DNA of 64,000 nucleotides from Trichobilharzia regenti (taxonomy: Eukaryota > Platyhelminthes > Trematoda > Strigeidida > Schistosomatidae): positions 17,591,452 through 17,655,451 of the forward strand of contig OX235267.1 of the NCBI GenBank assembly GCA_944472135.2, given 5' to 3'. Shown one piece after another: positions 1 through 9,864 of the stretch. Below the pieces are notes generated by a model, which saw only the letters and a program-made list of their open reading frames with translations, was not told the origin of the DNA and made no database searches. The stretch's first letter is position 1. Each line of letters opens with the position of its first letter. Position numbers and translations under genes: made by a program.

Positions 1-214
1 ATTTGCTTATGAGAAATGTTTTTGCTGGTGCTTCTGAGATATTCATTTTGATTGACTGGCTGTTTAAACATCACTAGATCTTACTCTCAAATCCCAATAG
101 TTCATTTTATTGCTCTGTCGATGTTAGGCAAGACATGAAGTGTTTCAACTCTATTTTCGACTGTCTGTGCTGAGTCACATTGGGTACACAGCCAATGATC
201 GCACCCGACGAACG

Positions 215-580
215 ACCGAATAGGCCATCCGGCGTTTGTCTTCAATTATTCCTACTACCGACAAGTAGATGGAATAGCTATGGGTTCACCATTAGGCCCA
301 ATATTAATTAGCTTACTTCTTACACGTGAAATTTGAAAATAGGAAATTGAAAGACATCACCGCGGAGTTTGATACGCATTACCGTCAGGTTGACTATACA
401 TTTATCTTCGCTGGTGGGAATGTAAATATAGACGAATTGTTGGTGAAAAAGAAATCATTGTTGAGAAATCAGTTCAGTCATACTTTGAAGTTAGCAAATC
501 CGTCACCTATCAGCACTATAACTACTACTTCAACAAGTGAAACATTTATCAGTCTGTATCACACTTCTTCGAATTGCTGA
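215..580 (+). pseudogene. Penelope-like element reverse-transcriptase fragment (left arm)
   Basis: Conceptual translation shows the PLE-type RT motif YRQVDGIAMGSPLGP near 255-300. One frameshift follows near 318. The frame then continues with a KLENxxLKD-like stretch and a degraded catalytic block (the expected RYVDDTF region reads as HYRQVDYTF), ending with NIDELL. The family normally reads 'DG(V/I)AMGSPLGP' followed by 'YVDDTF', so the order fits. The catalytic aspartate pair is damaged and the frame is broken, so this is a relic. The mirror copy is at 8516-8885. It belongs to a different PLE subgroup from the central element, which has YKETDGVAMGSPL. Confidence 0.8.
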
Positions 581-2699
581 TACCTGTTTGTGCAGTCCAT
601 TGGTCATTCTGTTTTCTTGACAACACTTGGTCACTATTGTGACCACTGAGGTCATTAACGGCTACTTTGTGATTTTCTCCAGCTTGTCCACGTCGTCCAC
701 AATTTGAGATGAATTCAACAGCTACAGTCGATGAGTAATAAACGACAATAATCCCAAACTCAAACAACTCACTGTGTGACATGAACAATCCTTAGTAGCA
801 TTCTAAACGTCTTAGTTTGATATATCCTACTAACCTTCACCATGAATAATTGTTATTATCATTCTTTCACTTACAGCTTGTCAAAATGTGCTAACAAAAT
901 ACGACTTCCCATTTCCATGCATCTCTGATGCTTTCATTTTGACTATTTCATTGAAGAAAGTGGGATCGCTTCCCCGTTTGCATCGCTCATATCAGTATCA
1001 CTGAGGTGTATCTATTTATATACACTCAATGTTTACAAGCGTCTACTTCTGTCTCGATGCTCAGTGTTTACGTTGGTAAAGTTGAGATCAGATTTGATAT
1101 AAACAGTATGGAATTCTTGTTCATGAGGAAACCTTCATTCCATATTCCATCAGACATTTGCTTCAACATCAACAAGTGATTCACCGCTTTATCCCGAGTC
1201 GAGATAAATATTCTTCTGAAGTTCAAAGGGAATGACATGAAATGTTTATTATCTTGTGTCACGTGACAACCAATTACCTTTGCACAAAAATGCATTCTTT
1301 GTCCATATTCTCAAATTTGTTAGAGACTACGTTGTACAATTACGATGCATTAAAATTAAAGTGAAATACTCCCACAAACCAATAGTTTATAGTCTCAATT
1401 AAGTCGGCTTAATTCTTAATCTATATCACAAATTTACTATACCTTAGGGAGTTTCTCATACGTAAATGGAAATGATACCCACACCTCATCAACAGATAAG
1501 AACCCACGTCACGCAATGATGCAGTCACAGATGTCATCACTTAGCTATTCGGGTATAGGAATAATTTCTTCCATCACTGTAATCGTTACACTAGTTGGTC
1601 ACTATAGTGTATCCAATCAATACACAAGTTATATGATTGCATTACAATTATTGAAATGAAGGCTATGAAGTCAGTAGAGTTTAGATGTAGGTATCAATTC
1701 AACTACGAATTATTGAAGGACTTTTAAGAGGACTATCTTCGAAAGTTCACACCACTGTTTAGGGTGTAAAACAAACATTGAAATGCATTGCTCATAGCGA
1801 AATGAAATGTCTGTCATGAGAAACTACTTGACTATATATGAATAACACACCTTGACTAAATAAACACTCTATTTTATCTCAAAGATACTTAATACAAGTG
1901 TGGTGAGTACTTTCACTTACTTAGTATAGCTATGCAATTTCATGAATTGTGTACAAGAGAGATCTTCTTCAGAAATAAGTGTTTGATGATATGAGCACCA
2001 AAATTTAAGAATAATAATTGCGTTCATCATAATGTAGATTCCCAGATTCTTTTGTGAATACTAACCAGTCTGTTACGTAGAGTTTATTTCCTTTCAGGAT
2101 ACTTTCAGATCTACATGAACTGTTTTGGCCTAATTTTAAGTCATCATCATCTTCAAATCTCTTTCTTCATCAGATTACCTCTCATTGCGGTCATTACAGA
2201 GAATACAAATAGTCCATACTAATGGTTGTTTCCTCAATTTATTGGATGCTCTTTTCTGACGGAAATCTACATCTACAATTAATTAGAGTGAATAAGAATA
2301 TCTGCATGTATGTCCAAGATTCTGATTGGACTAACAGCCTTCATAGAACGCTATTAAAGGAGATTCCCAAAAAGGCATGTACAACGCCTTTTATGTGTTT
2401 CTCTCGAAACTCCTGATTATTTGAGCTAATATGATGGGGATACATTATGATGTAACTGGTCACCACGCTTCATGCATTCATGATAAAATTGACCAAACAT
2501 CTTTCTTGGTAAAGTCTTTCATAAGTGGTTTTAGGTCACTCCGCAAGTTGCTGTTAAACGAGCAAATATAAATAAAATAGTTGAAAGTGAGCAGTCTGTC
2601 TTTATTTCTTCAACTAACCATTGGCTGGCTAGTGAATACACAATATTGTTTAGCTGCGGTGAAAATCGTTTTGAAGGCGCCTCCCAGAAGCTGTGATAC

Positions 2700-3022
2700 T
2701 GTAACAACAGAAGGCAAGGGCCAGGCAACAGATCGTTCATCAGGGAAATCAACACTTATTTATATATTTTCATGTGCATTATCATAGCTTATTCAAGCAA
2801 ACAAACACACTCTTCTGATTGGTTGTTTCTCACAGAAAGTTGACCTTGCATCTCTTTGTGACTGTTTCTTGAATGTCAGGTCATCTATATGTTAACCGTA
2901 TGTGCCTACACCACGTCTGTTCTGATTGGTGTTGAATCAGTCTTGATCATGTTTTCGCACGACCAATATTTGTGACACAAATATTGGTCTACCAATTTGG
3001 CTAGCAGCCTGCTCTCACTACA
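2700..3022 (-). mobile_element. Solo LTR (left arm), family 'LTR-1'
   Basis: This 323 bp segment on the minus strand begins TGTAGTGAGAGC and ends TTCTGTTGTTACA, so it has TG...CA termini. It is flanked by ATAC on both sides (2696-2699 and 3023-3026). An AATAAA-like signal lies near its 3' end. Related copies at 6077-6397, 25151-25449 and 62310-62679 share both termini. No adjacent primer-binding site, gag or pol was seen, so it is a solo LTR. I do not assign it to a named schistosome LTR family. Confidence 0.75.
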
Positions 3023-4242
3023 ATACGACCTAACTATTGACATGAGGCGTGAATTATGATTTTCTTCCATCCATCTAATCACACATTACCACATACACGA
3101 TTCACACTTCGCCTTTCTCTTTGTGCATCTTACACTGTGACGATTCAGTTTCACATGATTTCTGAGGGTCACCAATGATTCTACTCCTTGAGTCCGTTGA
3201 GAGTAAGGCATTTCCTTTGCTGATGATTTTTAAAAAAGTGATAGGTGGAATCTTCGATTAATCTGCCTCATAATCAAGCTGTACGAGTCAACTTTATGAA
3301 AGTCAAAGGAGTCATCAACTAAATTTAACAGTCTGCTGCTGATGATCACAACTCATCTTATCAGTCAAATACTTCCGAAAACATGCATCACATGCAATAA
3401 ATCGAATCCCTCGCATAACGTGAAATGTCACTCACACTTCATGATAATAACACCATAAAATGAAACGTAAGAGAATCAATCTAGCTGTGTGCATACAAAT
3501 TCCATTCAACTATCGATACTATCATTAGCCTAATTTTAGCCTAATATTATTTGTATTACTCGAATTACAAGGATCTTAGCTAAAGTATTTTTGTTATTAA
3601 GATCTCTTCTGATAAGTGAGATTAATGTATTTCAGTTTGCTTTACACACTTTTGGAAGGAGTACAGGTTGGAAGTAAACAAATAGCAGAGCTCATGAGTA
3701 TACTCTAAAATGTGATATGGTTAGTCTGAGCGTGGTTATGTTTAGAAATAGTTTTTTTTATTTGACTGCGAACATTTCATTACAAGGTTTGATCATACAT
3801 TCATTAAATCATCATTGAAGTCAATGAGAAATTCGCAATGGAAGCTGATAATGAAGAGTCTACTGTCAAACATCAATGGAATGAGGATATCAACCAGAAT
3901 TCATTTGATACCTAAGCAAGGAATTGTATCTACTATTTCAAAATGTAGTATAGGGACGAACTAAGGGTTTTTCTATCATGATGTCGTCCACAGCTTCAGA
4001 GGGTTTCACGAAGATAGAATCAGTCACATCCAGGATCATCAAAAAATATTCAACTAATGAAGACTACGGCATTTAGAAGACAAATTTCACGAGATAATAT
4101 TATTTCGTAGTTTCTTTACAACCACCTTACAACTGACATGGTTAACAATAATGAAATAAAGTTCATGACAATTACTCAGTTAAATAAAAAACAAAAGTAC
4201 ATACTAATGACCAATCATATTTATTTCGATAGGTCATGTAGT

Positions 4243-4629
4243 TCATGGTAGGCGAAGATTGAAGTCTATTGTCTTTTGTATACACAGTTTAGGCTGTATG
4301 TGATTAATCCAAAATTCTTCCATCACCTTCAATAACCTTGAATTAGAGTTATGTGAAATAATTGTGAAACAGTCATTGATATTGGTTTTGTGACCTGACA
4401 CTAATAAGTGTTTTGCATTGGATGATGCTGGATTTCTATTAAGATTAATCGCATTGGGATTTTCTATGTGATTTAGTAGCCATTTTGGAACGTGTTCTTT
4501 TCGACGACATTGGAACATTCTGTAGGTTCTACCTGTATAGGTTTCACCGCCACTGCAGGTGAACTTGTAGATACAGTCTGAAGCAGAGTCCACAGAATTT
4601 CGTCTATTAATCGTAGGTACAGGGATCAA
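4243..4629 (-). pseudogene. PLE GIY-YIG endonuclease domain
   Basis: The 128-residue frame contains CIYKFTCSGGETYTGRTYR near residues 19-37, which matches the PLE GIY-YIG pattern (C-x-Y-x-F-x-C ... Y-x-GRT-x-R). It is followed by RRKEHVPKWLLNH and a C-terminal EEFWINHIQPKLC stretch. In the family this domain nicks target DNA for insertion. The second aromatic position reads YTG where YIG is usual. The frame ends in a stop after NLRLP. No intact start or linkage to the RT frame is present, so it is a domain relic of a once coding element. Confidence 0.8.
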
Positions 4630-4965
4630 AATTGTTCGGCATGTGAGAAAAAGAGATGCGACGTAGAATGTACGTTTGATGGCTGAACTGACGTCTTTGA
4701 GCTGTCAACTGCATAATCTGGTCACCGTTGAATGGCAGTTTAATAAAAATAGATTTCTTTGTTACAGAAGCAGTCTTTTCGAGTTGTGGTCTATCCTTAC
4801 CGTGACAATTGATGAAGTTTTCTGGATAACCATCAATGTGTCACTCGTGCAATAATCTTTTACCCTTGAGAACAAACATTTCACTTTGGAACGTTTATAC
4901 TGGATAGAAACAAAACTGATAAAATGAAGATATTGTCCGCTTCATGTCTGTTTACGAAAAATCGA

Positions 4966-5178
4966 TCACTGAATCGTTCCATTATATCTCCTGGTAATTG
5001 TAATATCCAGGAAACCGAGTTTGTTATTCGATTCTAGTTCGGAAGTCACTCGAATATTTGGATGAATATGATTAAGTAGTGTAATGAAGTTTTCAATAGA
5101 TTTACTTTTATTACTAATAATGAGATTATCATCTACATAACGTTTATGTAGCATAAATTCGCCAAGCATACCTTTCAT
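4966..5178 (-). pseudogene. PLE reverse-transcriptase palm fragment (YVDD)
   Basis: The frame includes KRYVDDNLIISNKSKSIENF, where YVDD is the RT catalytic motif, followed by LGFLDITITR, the conserved FLD-I block found downstream in PLE RTs. Upstream, in another frame, is TDGVAMGSPL. A partial duplicate of this segment (190 bp) recurs at 8925-9115 in the right arm with YVDE in place of YVDD. Confidence 0.8.
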
Positions 5179-6076
5179 TTGTTTTCCAATATCGACATGA
5201 ACTTATCTGCTAACAGGAACCAAAGAGGGCTCCCCATCGCAACACCATCGGTTTCTTTGTACGCCTTGAATGTATCATCAAACCTTGTAATGAAATGTTC
5301 GCAGTCAAATAAAAAAAAACTATTTCTAAACATAACCATGCTCAGGCTAACCATATCACATTTTAGAGTATACTCATGAGCTCTGCTATTTGTTTACTTC
5401 CAACCTGTACTCCTTCCAAAAGTGTGTAAAGCAAACTGAAATACATTAATCTCACTTATCAGAAGAGATCTTAATAACAAAAATACTTTAGCTAAGATCC
5501 TTGTAATTCGAGTAATACAAATAATATTAGGCTAAAATTAGGCTAATGATAGTATCGATAGTTGAATGGAATTTGTATGAACACAGCTAGATTGATTCTC
5601 TTACGTTTCATTTAATGGTGTTATTATTATGAAGTGTGAGTGACATTTCACGTTATGCGAGGGATTCGATTTATTGCATGTGATGCATGTTTTCGGAAGT
5701 ATTTGACTGATAAGATGAGTTGTGATCATCAGCAGCAGACTGTTAAATTTAGTTGATGACTCCTTTGACTTCTACGAATCAACTTTCATAAAGCTGACCC
5801 GTACGACTTGATTATGAGGCAGATTAATCGAAGATTCCACCTATCACTTTTTTTAAATCATCAACAAAGGAAACGCTTTACTCTCAACGGACTCAAGGAG
5901 TAGAATCATTGGTGACCCTCAGAAATCATGTGAAACTGAATCGTCACAGTGTAAGATGCACAAAGAGAAAGGCGAAGTTTGAATCGTGTATGTGGTAATG
6001 TGTGATAAGTTAATGTGTGATTAGATGGATGGAAGAAAATCATAATTCACGCCTCATGTCAATAGTTAGGTCGTAT

Positions 6077-6397
6077 TGTAGTGAGAGCAGGCTGCTAGCC
6101 AAATTGGTAGACCAATATTTATGTCACAAATATTGGTCGTACGAAAACATGATCAAGACTGATTCAACTACCAATCAGAACAGACGTGGTGTAGGCACAT
6201 ACGGTTAACATATAGATGACCTGACATTCAAGAAACAGTCACAAAGAGATGCAAGGTCAACTTTCTTTGAGAAACAACCAATCAGAAGAGTGTGTTTGTT
6301 TGCTTGAATAAGCTATAATAATGCACATGAAAATATATAAATAAGTGATTTCCCTGATAAACGATCTGTTGCCTGGCCCTTGCCTTCTGTTGTTACA
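6077..6397 (+). mobile_element. Solo LTR (right arm), family 'LTR-1'
   Basis: This is the mirror partner of 2700-3022. It is a 321 bp TG...CA segment starting TGTAGTGAGAGC and ending GTTGTTACA, flanked by GTAT at 6073-6076 and 6398-6401. An internal TATAAATA-like stretch near 6337 and a TGATAAACG signal near 6355-6363 (AATAAACG in the 25151 copy) are placed as expected for an LTR promoter and polyadenylation site. The shared flanking duplication in both arms shows that the LTR was inserted before the segment was duplicated. Confidence 0.75.
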
Positions 6398-8515
6398 GTA
6401 TCACAGCTTCTGAGAGGCGCCTTCAAAACGATTTTCACCGCAGCTAAACAATATTGTGTATTCAATAGCCAGCCAATGGTTAGTTGAAGAAATAAAGACA
6501 GACTGCTCACTTTCAACTATTTTATTTATATTTGCTCGTTTAACAGCAACTTGCGGAGTGACCTAAAACCACTTATGAAAGACTTTACCAAGAAAGATGT
6601 TTGGTCAATTTTATCATGAATGCATGAAGCGTGGTGACCAGTTACATCATAATGTATCCCCATCATATTAGCTCAAATAATCAGGAGTTTCGAGAGAAAC
6701 ACATAAAAGGCGTTGTACATGCCTTTTTAGGAATCTCCTTTAATAGCGTTCTATGAAGGCTGTTAGTCCAGTCATAATCTTGGACGTAGATGCAGATATT
6801 CTTATTCACTTTAATTAATTGCAGATGTAGATTTCCATCAGAAAAGAGCATACAATAAATTGAGGAAACAACCATTAGTATGGACTATTTGAATTCTCTG
6901 TAGTGACCGCAATGAGAGGTAATCTGATGAAGAAAGAGATTTGAAGATGATGATGACTTAAAGTTAGGCCAAAACAGTTCATGTAGATCTGAAAGTATCC
7001 TGAAAGGAAATAAACTCTACGTAACAGACTGGTTAGTATTCACAAAAGAATCTGGGAATCTACATTATGATGAACGCAATTATTATTCTTAAATGTTGTT
7101 GCTCATATCATCAAACACTTATTTCTGAAGAAGATCTCTCTTGTACACAATTCATGAAATTGCATAGCTATACTAAGTAAGTGAAAGTATTCACCACACT
7201 TGTATTAAGTATCTTTGAGATAAAATAGAGTGTTTATTTAGTCAAGGTGTGTTATTCATATGTAGTCAAGTAGTTTCTCATGACAGACACTTCATTTCGC
7301 TATGAGCAATGCATTCAATGTTTGTTTTACACCCTAAACAGTGGTGTGAACTTTCGAAGATAGTCCTCTTAAAAGTCCTTCAATAATTCGTAGTTGAATT
7401 GATACCTACATCTAAACTCTACTGACTTCATAGCCTTCATTTCAATAATTGTAATGCAATCATATAACTTGTGTATTGATTGGATACACTATAGTGACCA
7501 ACTAGTGTAACGATTACAGTGATGGAAGAAATTATTCCTATACCCGAATAGCTAAGTGATGCCATCTGTGACTGCATCATTGCGTGACGTGGGTTCTTAT
7601 CTGTTGATGAGGTGTGGGTATCATTTCCATTTATGTATGAGAAACTCCCTAAGGTATAGTAAATTTGTGATATAGATTAAGAATTAAGCCGACTTAATTG
7701 AGACTATAAACTATTGGTTTGTGGGAGTATTTCACTTTAATTTTAATGCATCGTAATTGTACAACGTAGTCTCTAACAAATTTGAGAATATGGACAAAGA
7801 ATGCATTTTTGTGCAAAGGTAATTGGTTGTCACGTGACACAAGATAATAAACATTTCATGTCATTCCCTTTGAACTTCAGAAGAATATTTATCTCGACTC
7901 GGGATAAAGCGGTGAATCACTTGTTGATGTTGAAGCAAATGTCTGATGGAATATGGAATGAAGGTTTCCTCATGAACAAGAATTCCATACTGTTTATATC
8001 AAATCTGATCTCAACTTTACCAACATAAACACTGAGCATCGAGACAGAAGTAGACGCTTGTAAACATTGAGTGTATATAAATAGATACACCTCAGTGATA
8101 CTGATATGAGCGATGCAAACGGTGAAGCGATCCCACTTTCTTCAATGAAATAGTCAAAATGAAAGCATCAGAGATGCATGGAAATGGGAAGTCGTATTTT
8201 GTTAGCACATTTTGACAAGCTGTAAGTTAAACAATGATAATAACAACCATCCATGGTGAAGGTTAGTAGGATATATCAAACTAAGACGTTTAGAATGCTA
8301 CTAAGGATTGTTCATGTCACACAGTGAGTTGTTTGAGTTTGGGGTTATTGTCGTTTATTACTCATCAGCTGTAGCTGTTGAATTCATCTCAAATTGTGGA
8401 CGACGTGGACAAGCTGGAGAAAATCACAAAGTAGCCGTTAATGACCTCAGTGGTCACAATAGTGACCAAGTGTTGTCAAGAAAACAGAATGACCAAAGGA
8501 CTGCACAAACAGGTA

Positions 8516-8885
8516 TCAGCAAGTCGAAGAAGTGTGATACAGACTTATAAATGTTTCACTTGTTGAAGTAGTAGTCATAGTGCTGATAGGTGACGGATTT
8601 GCTAACTTCAAAGTATGACTGAACTGATTTCTCAACAATGATTTCTTTTTCACCAACAATTCGTCTATATTTACATTCCCACAAGCGAAGATAAATGTAT
8701 AGTCGACCTGACGGTAATGCGTATCAAACTCCGCGGTGATGTCTTTCAATTTCCTATTTTCAAATTTCACGCGTAAGAAGTAGGCTAATTAATATTGGGC
8801 CTAATGGTGAACCCATAGCTATTCCATCTACTTGTCGGTAGTAGGAATAATTGAAGACAAACGCCGGATGGCCTATTCGGTCGTT
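8516..8885 (-). pseudogene. Penelope-like element reverse-transcriptase fragment (right arm)
   Basis: This is the mirror of 215-580 and carries the same motifs: YRQVDGIAMGSPLGP, then after a frameshift the LKDITAEFDTHYRQVDYTF block and NIDELL. It differs from the left copy by only a few residues, for example a Cys in place of Gly in the FA(C/G)GN stretch. The element was therefore already broken before the segment was duplicated in inverted orientation. It is not expected to be functional. Confidence 0.8.
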
Positions 8886-8904
8886 CGTTGGGTGCGATCA
8901 TTGG

Positions 8905-9225
8905 CTGTGTACCCACTGTGATTAAGTAGTGTAATGAAGTTTTCAATAGATTTACTTTTATTACTAATAATGACAGTTTCATCTACATAACGTTTATGTA
9001 GCATAAATTCGCCAAGCATACCTTTCATTTGTTTTCCAATATCGACATGAACTTATCTGCTAACAGGAACCAAAGAGGGCTCCCCATCGCAACACCATCG
9101 GTTTCTTTGTACACCTTTTCTTGGAAGGTGAATCTTATATTTTTTTATTATAATATGTTAGTTGTAAAGCGGTTGTAAAGGAACTGCGAAATGACATCAT
9201 CTCGCGAAATTTGTCTTCTAACTGC
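8905..9225 (-). pseudogene. Second PLE RT fragment inserted in the right arm only
   Basis: The minus strand reads IRFTFQEKVYKETDGVAMGSP, then after a frameshift KRYVDE and the same IISNKSKSIENF stretch as the central PLE. It stops abruptly at about 8909 against palindrome sequence. It is near-identical over 8925-9115 to 5081-5266. There is no counterpart in the left arm, so it arrived after the inverted duplication or was lost from the left copy. Confidence 0.75.
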
Positions 9226-9864
9226 TTTTCTCAAATTTATCAAAGGGGCTAATTGTTCTAACTAATGAAGAGTAAAGATAATACTTCTACATACTTAGAC
9301 ACTTTCAGTAACAGATGCCTTCACACAATAATTGAGTCCAAATGACCAGCTGGAAATGGTTAACGACAAAGAAATTTGTCAAGAACCTCACTGCCCAACA
9401 AATTTGCCAAGAAATTCGAGAGAGAATGGACATAGGACGAGAATAACACTGAACGACATTACACGTCAGGAGCTAAAGTGAGAGCTGAGCAATGAAGCGA
9501 GGAGGATGACACGGATAAAGCAGTATGAAGAGGAGGACATGAAATCGGCTGAAGCGAGTGGAGTGGAGATGCACCATTGGAGCTCTATGGACCGGGCAAA
9601 AAGCCAGGAATAAACGATTAGTAGCGTCATCTGGGGAATAATGATAACATCCGAAACGAAGGGTGAATTTCGCCACAAACAGTCAATATGCATCACTGAA
9701 CTGTGAGAAAATTGAGTTGAAACACTTCATGTCTTGTCTAACATCGACAGAGCAATAAAATGAACTATTGGGATTTGAGAGTAAGATCTAGTGATGTTTA
9801 AACAGCCAGTCAATCAAAATGAATATCTCAGAAGCACCAGCAAAAACATTTCTCATAAGCAAAT

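Larger units (their letters stand above)
1..3802 (+). repeat. Left arm of giant inverted repeat
   Basis: The reverse complement of this arm is found at 5266-9864. Position 1 pairs with about 9864, and about 3802 pairs with about 5266. By-eye identity varies from complete (1068-1295 against 7801-8028) to roughly 93% in the 2220-2340 stretch. Bases 1-158 pair with 9706-9864, and 182-3802 pair with 5266-8908. Because the arm is still matching at base 1, the palindrome may continue beyond the window. Inside the arm are a PLE reverse-transcriptase fragment (215-580) and a solo LTR (2700-3022). The rest (581-2699 and 3023-3750) has no gene I can recognise. The pattern is a segmental inverted duplication, not terminal repeats of one known element. 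Confidence 0.93.
4225..5400 (-). mobile_element. Penelope-like element occupying the palindrome centre
   Basis: Read on the minus strand, this gives PLE reverse transcriptase in the order upstream RT (EHFITRFDDTFKAYKETDGVAMGSPL near 5230-5310), the YVDD block, thumb/connector (about 4630-4960) and GIY-YIG endonuclease (4243-4629). The connector is readable only with frameshifts, and the RT and endonuclease frames are separate, so the copy is inactive. The 5' part of its RT lies inside the right arm, and the mirrored piece lies at the inner end of the left arm. The inversion breakpoint is therefore within PLE sequence. Confidence 0.85.
5266..9864 (-). repeat. Right arm of giant inverted repeat
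   Basis: This is the reverse-complement partner of 1-3802. It is longer than the left arm because 8909-9704 (about 796 bp) has no counterpart there. That extra segment holds a second PLE fragment (8905-9225) followed by sequence I cannot assign (9226-9704). The remainder mirrors the left arm, including the solo LTR at 6077-6397 with the same 4 bp flanking duplication. The interval 6398-8515 contains no recognisable gene. The short open frames in it are the same ones seen in the left arm on the opposite strand. Confidence 0.93.

Noticed and set aside
1068..1295. 75-residue frame identical to the one at 7801-8028 on the other strand, as if a conserved gene pair
   Set aside because: The identity is explained by the inverted duplication of the whole segment. 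No motif, start context or selection signal supports coding.
2222..2787. Open frames at 2222-2416 and 2581-2787 with mirror copies at 6681-6875 and 6313-6516
   Set aside because: They are by-products of the palindrome, and the second pair overlaps the LTR ends. Mirror frames differ without preserving protein sequence.
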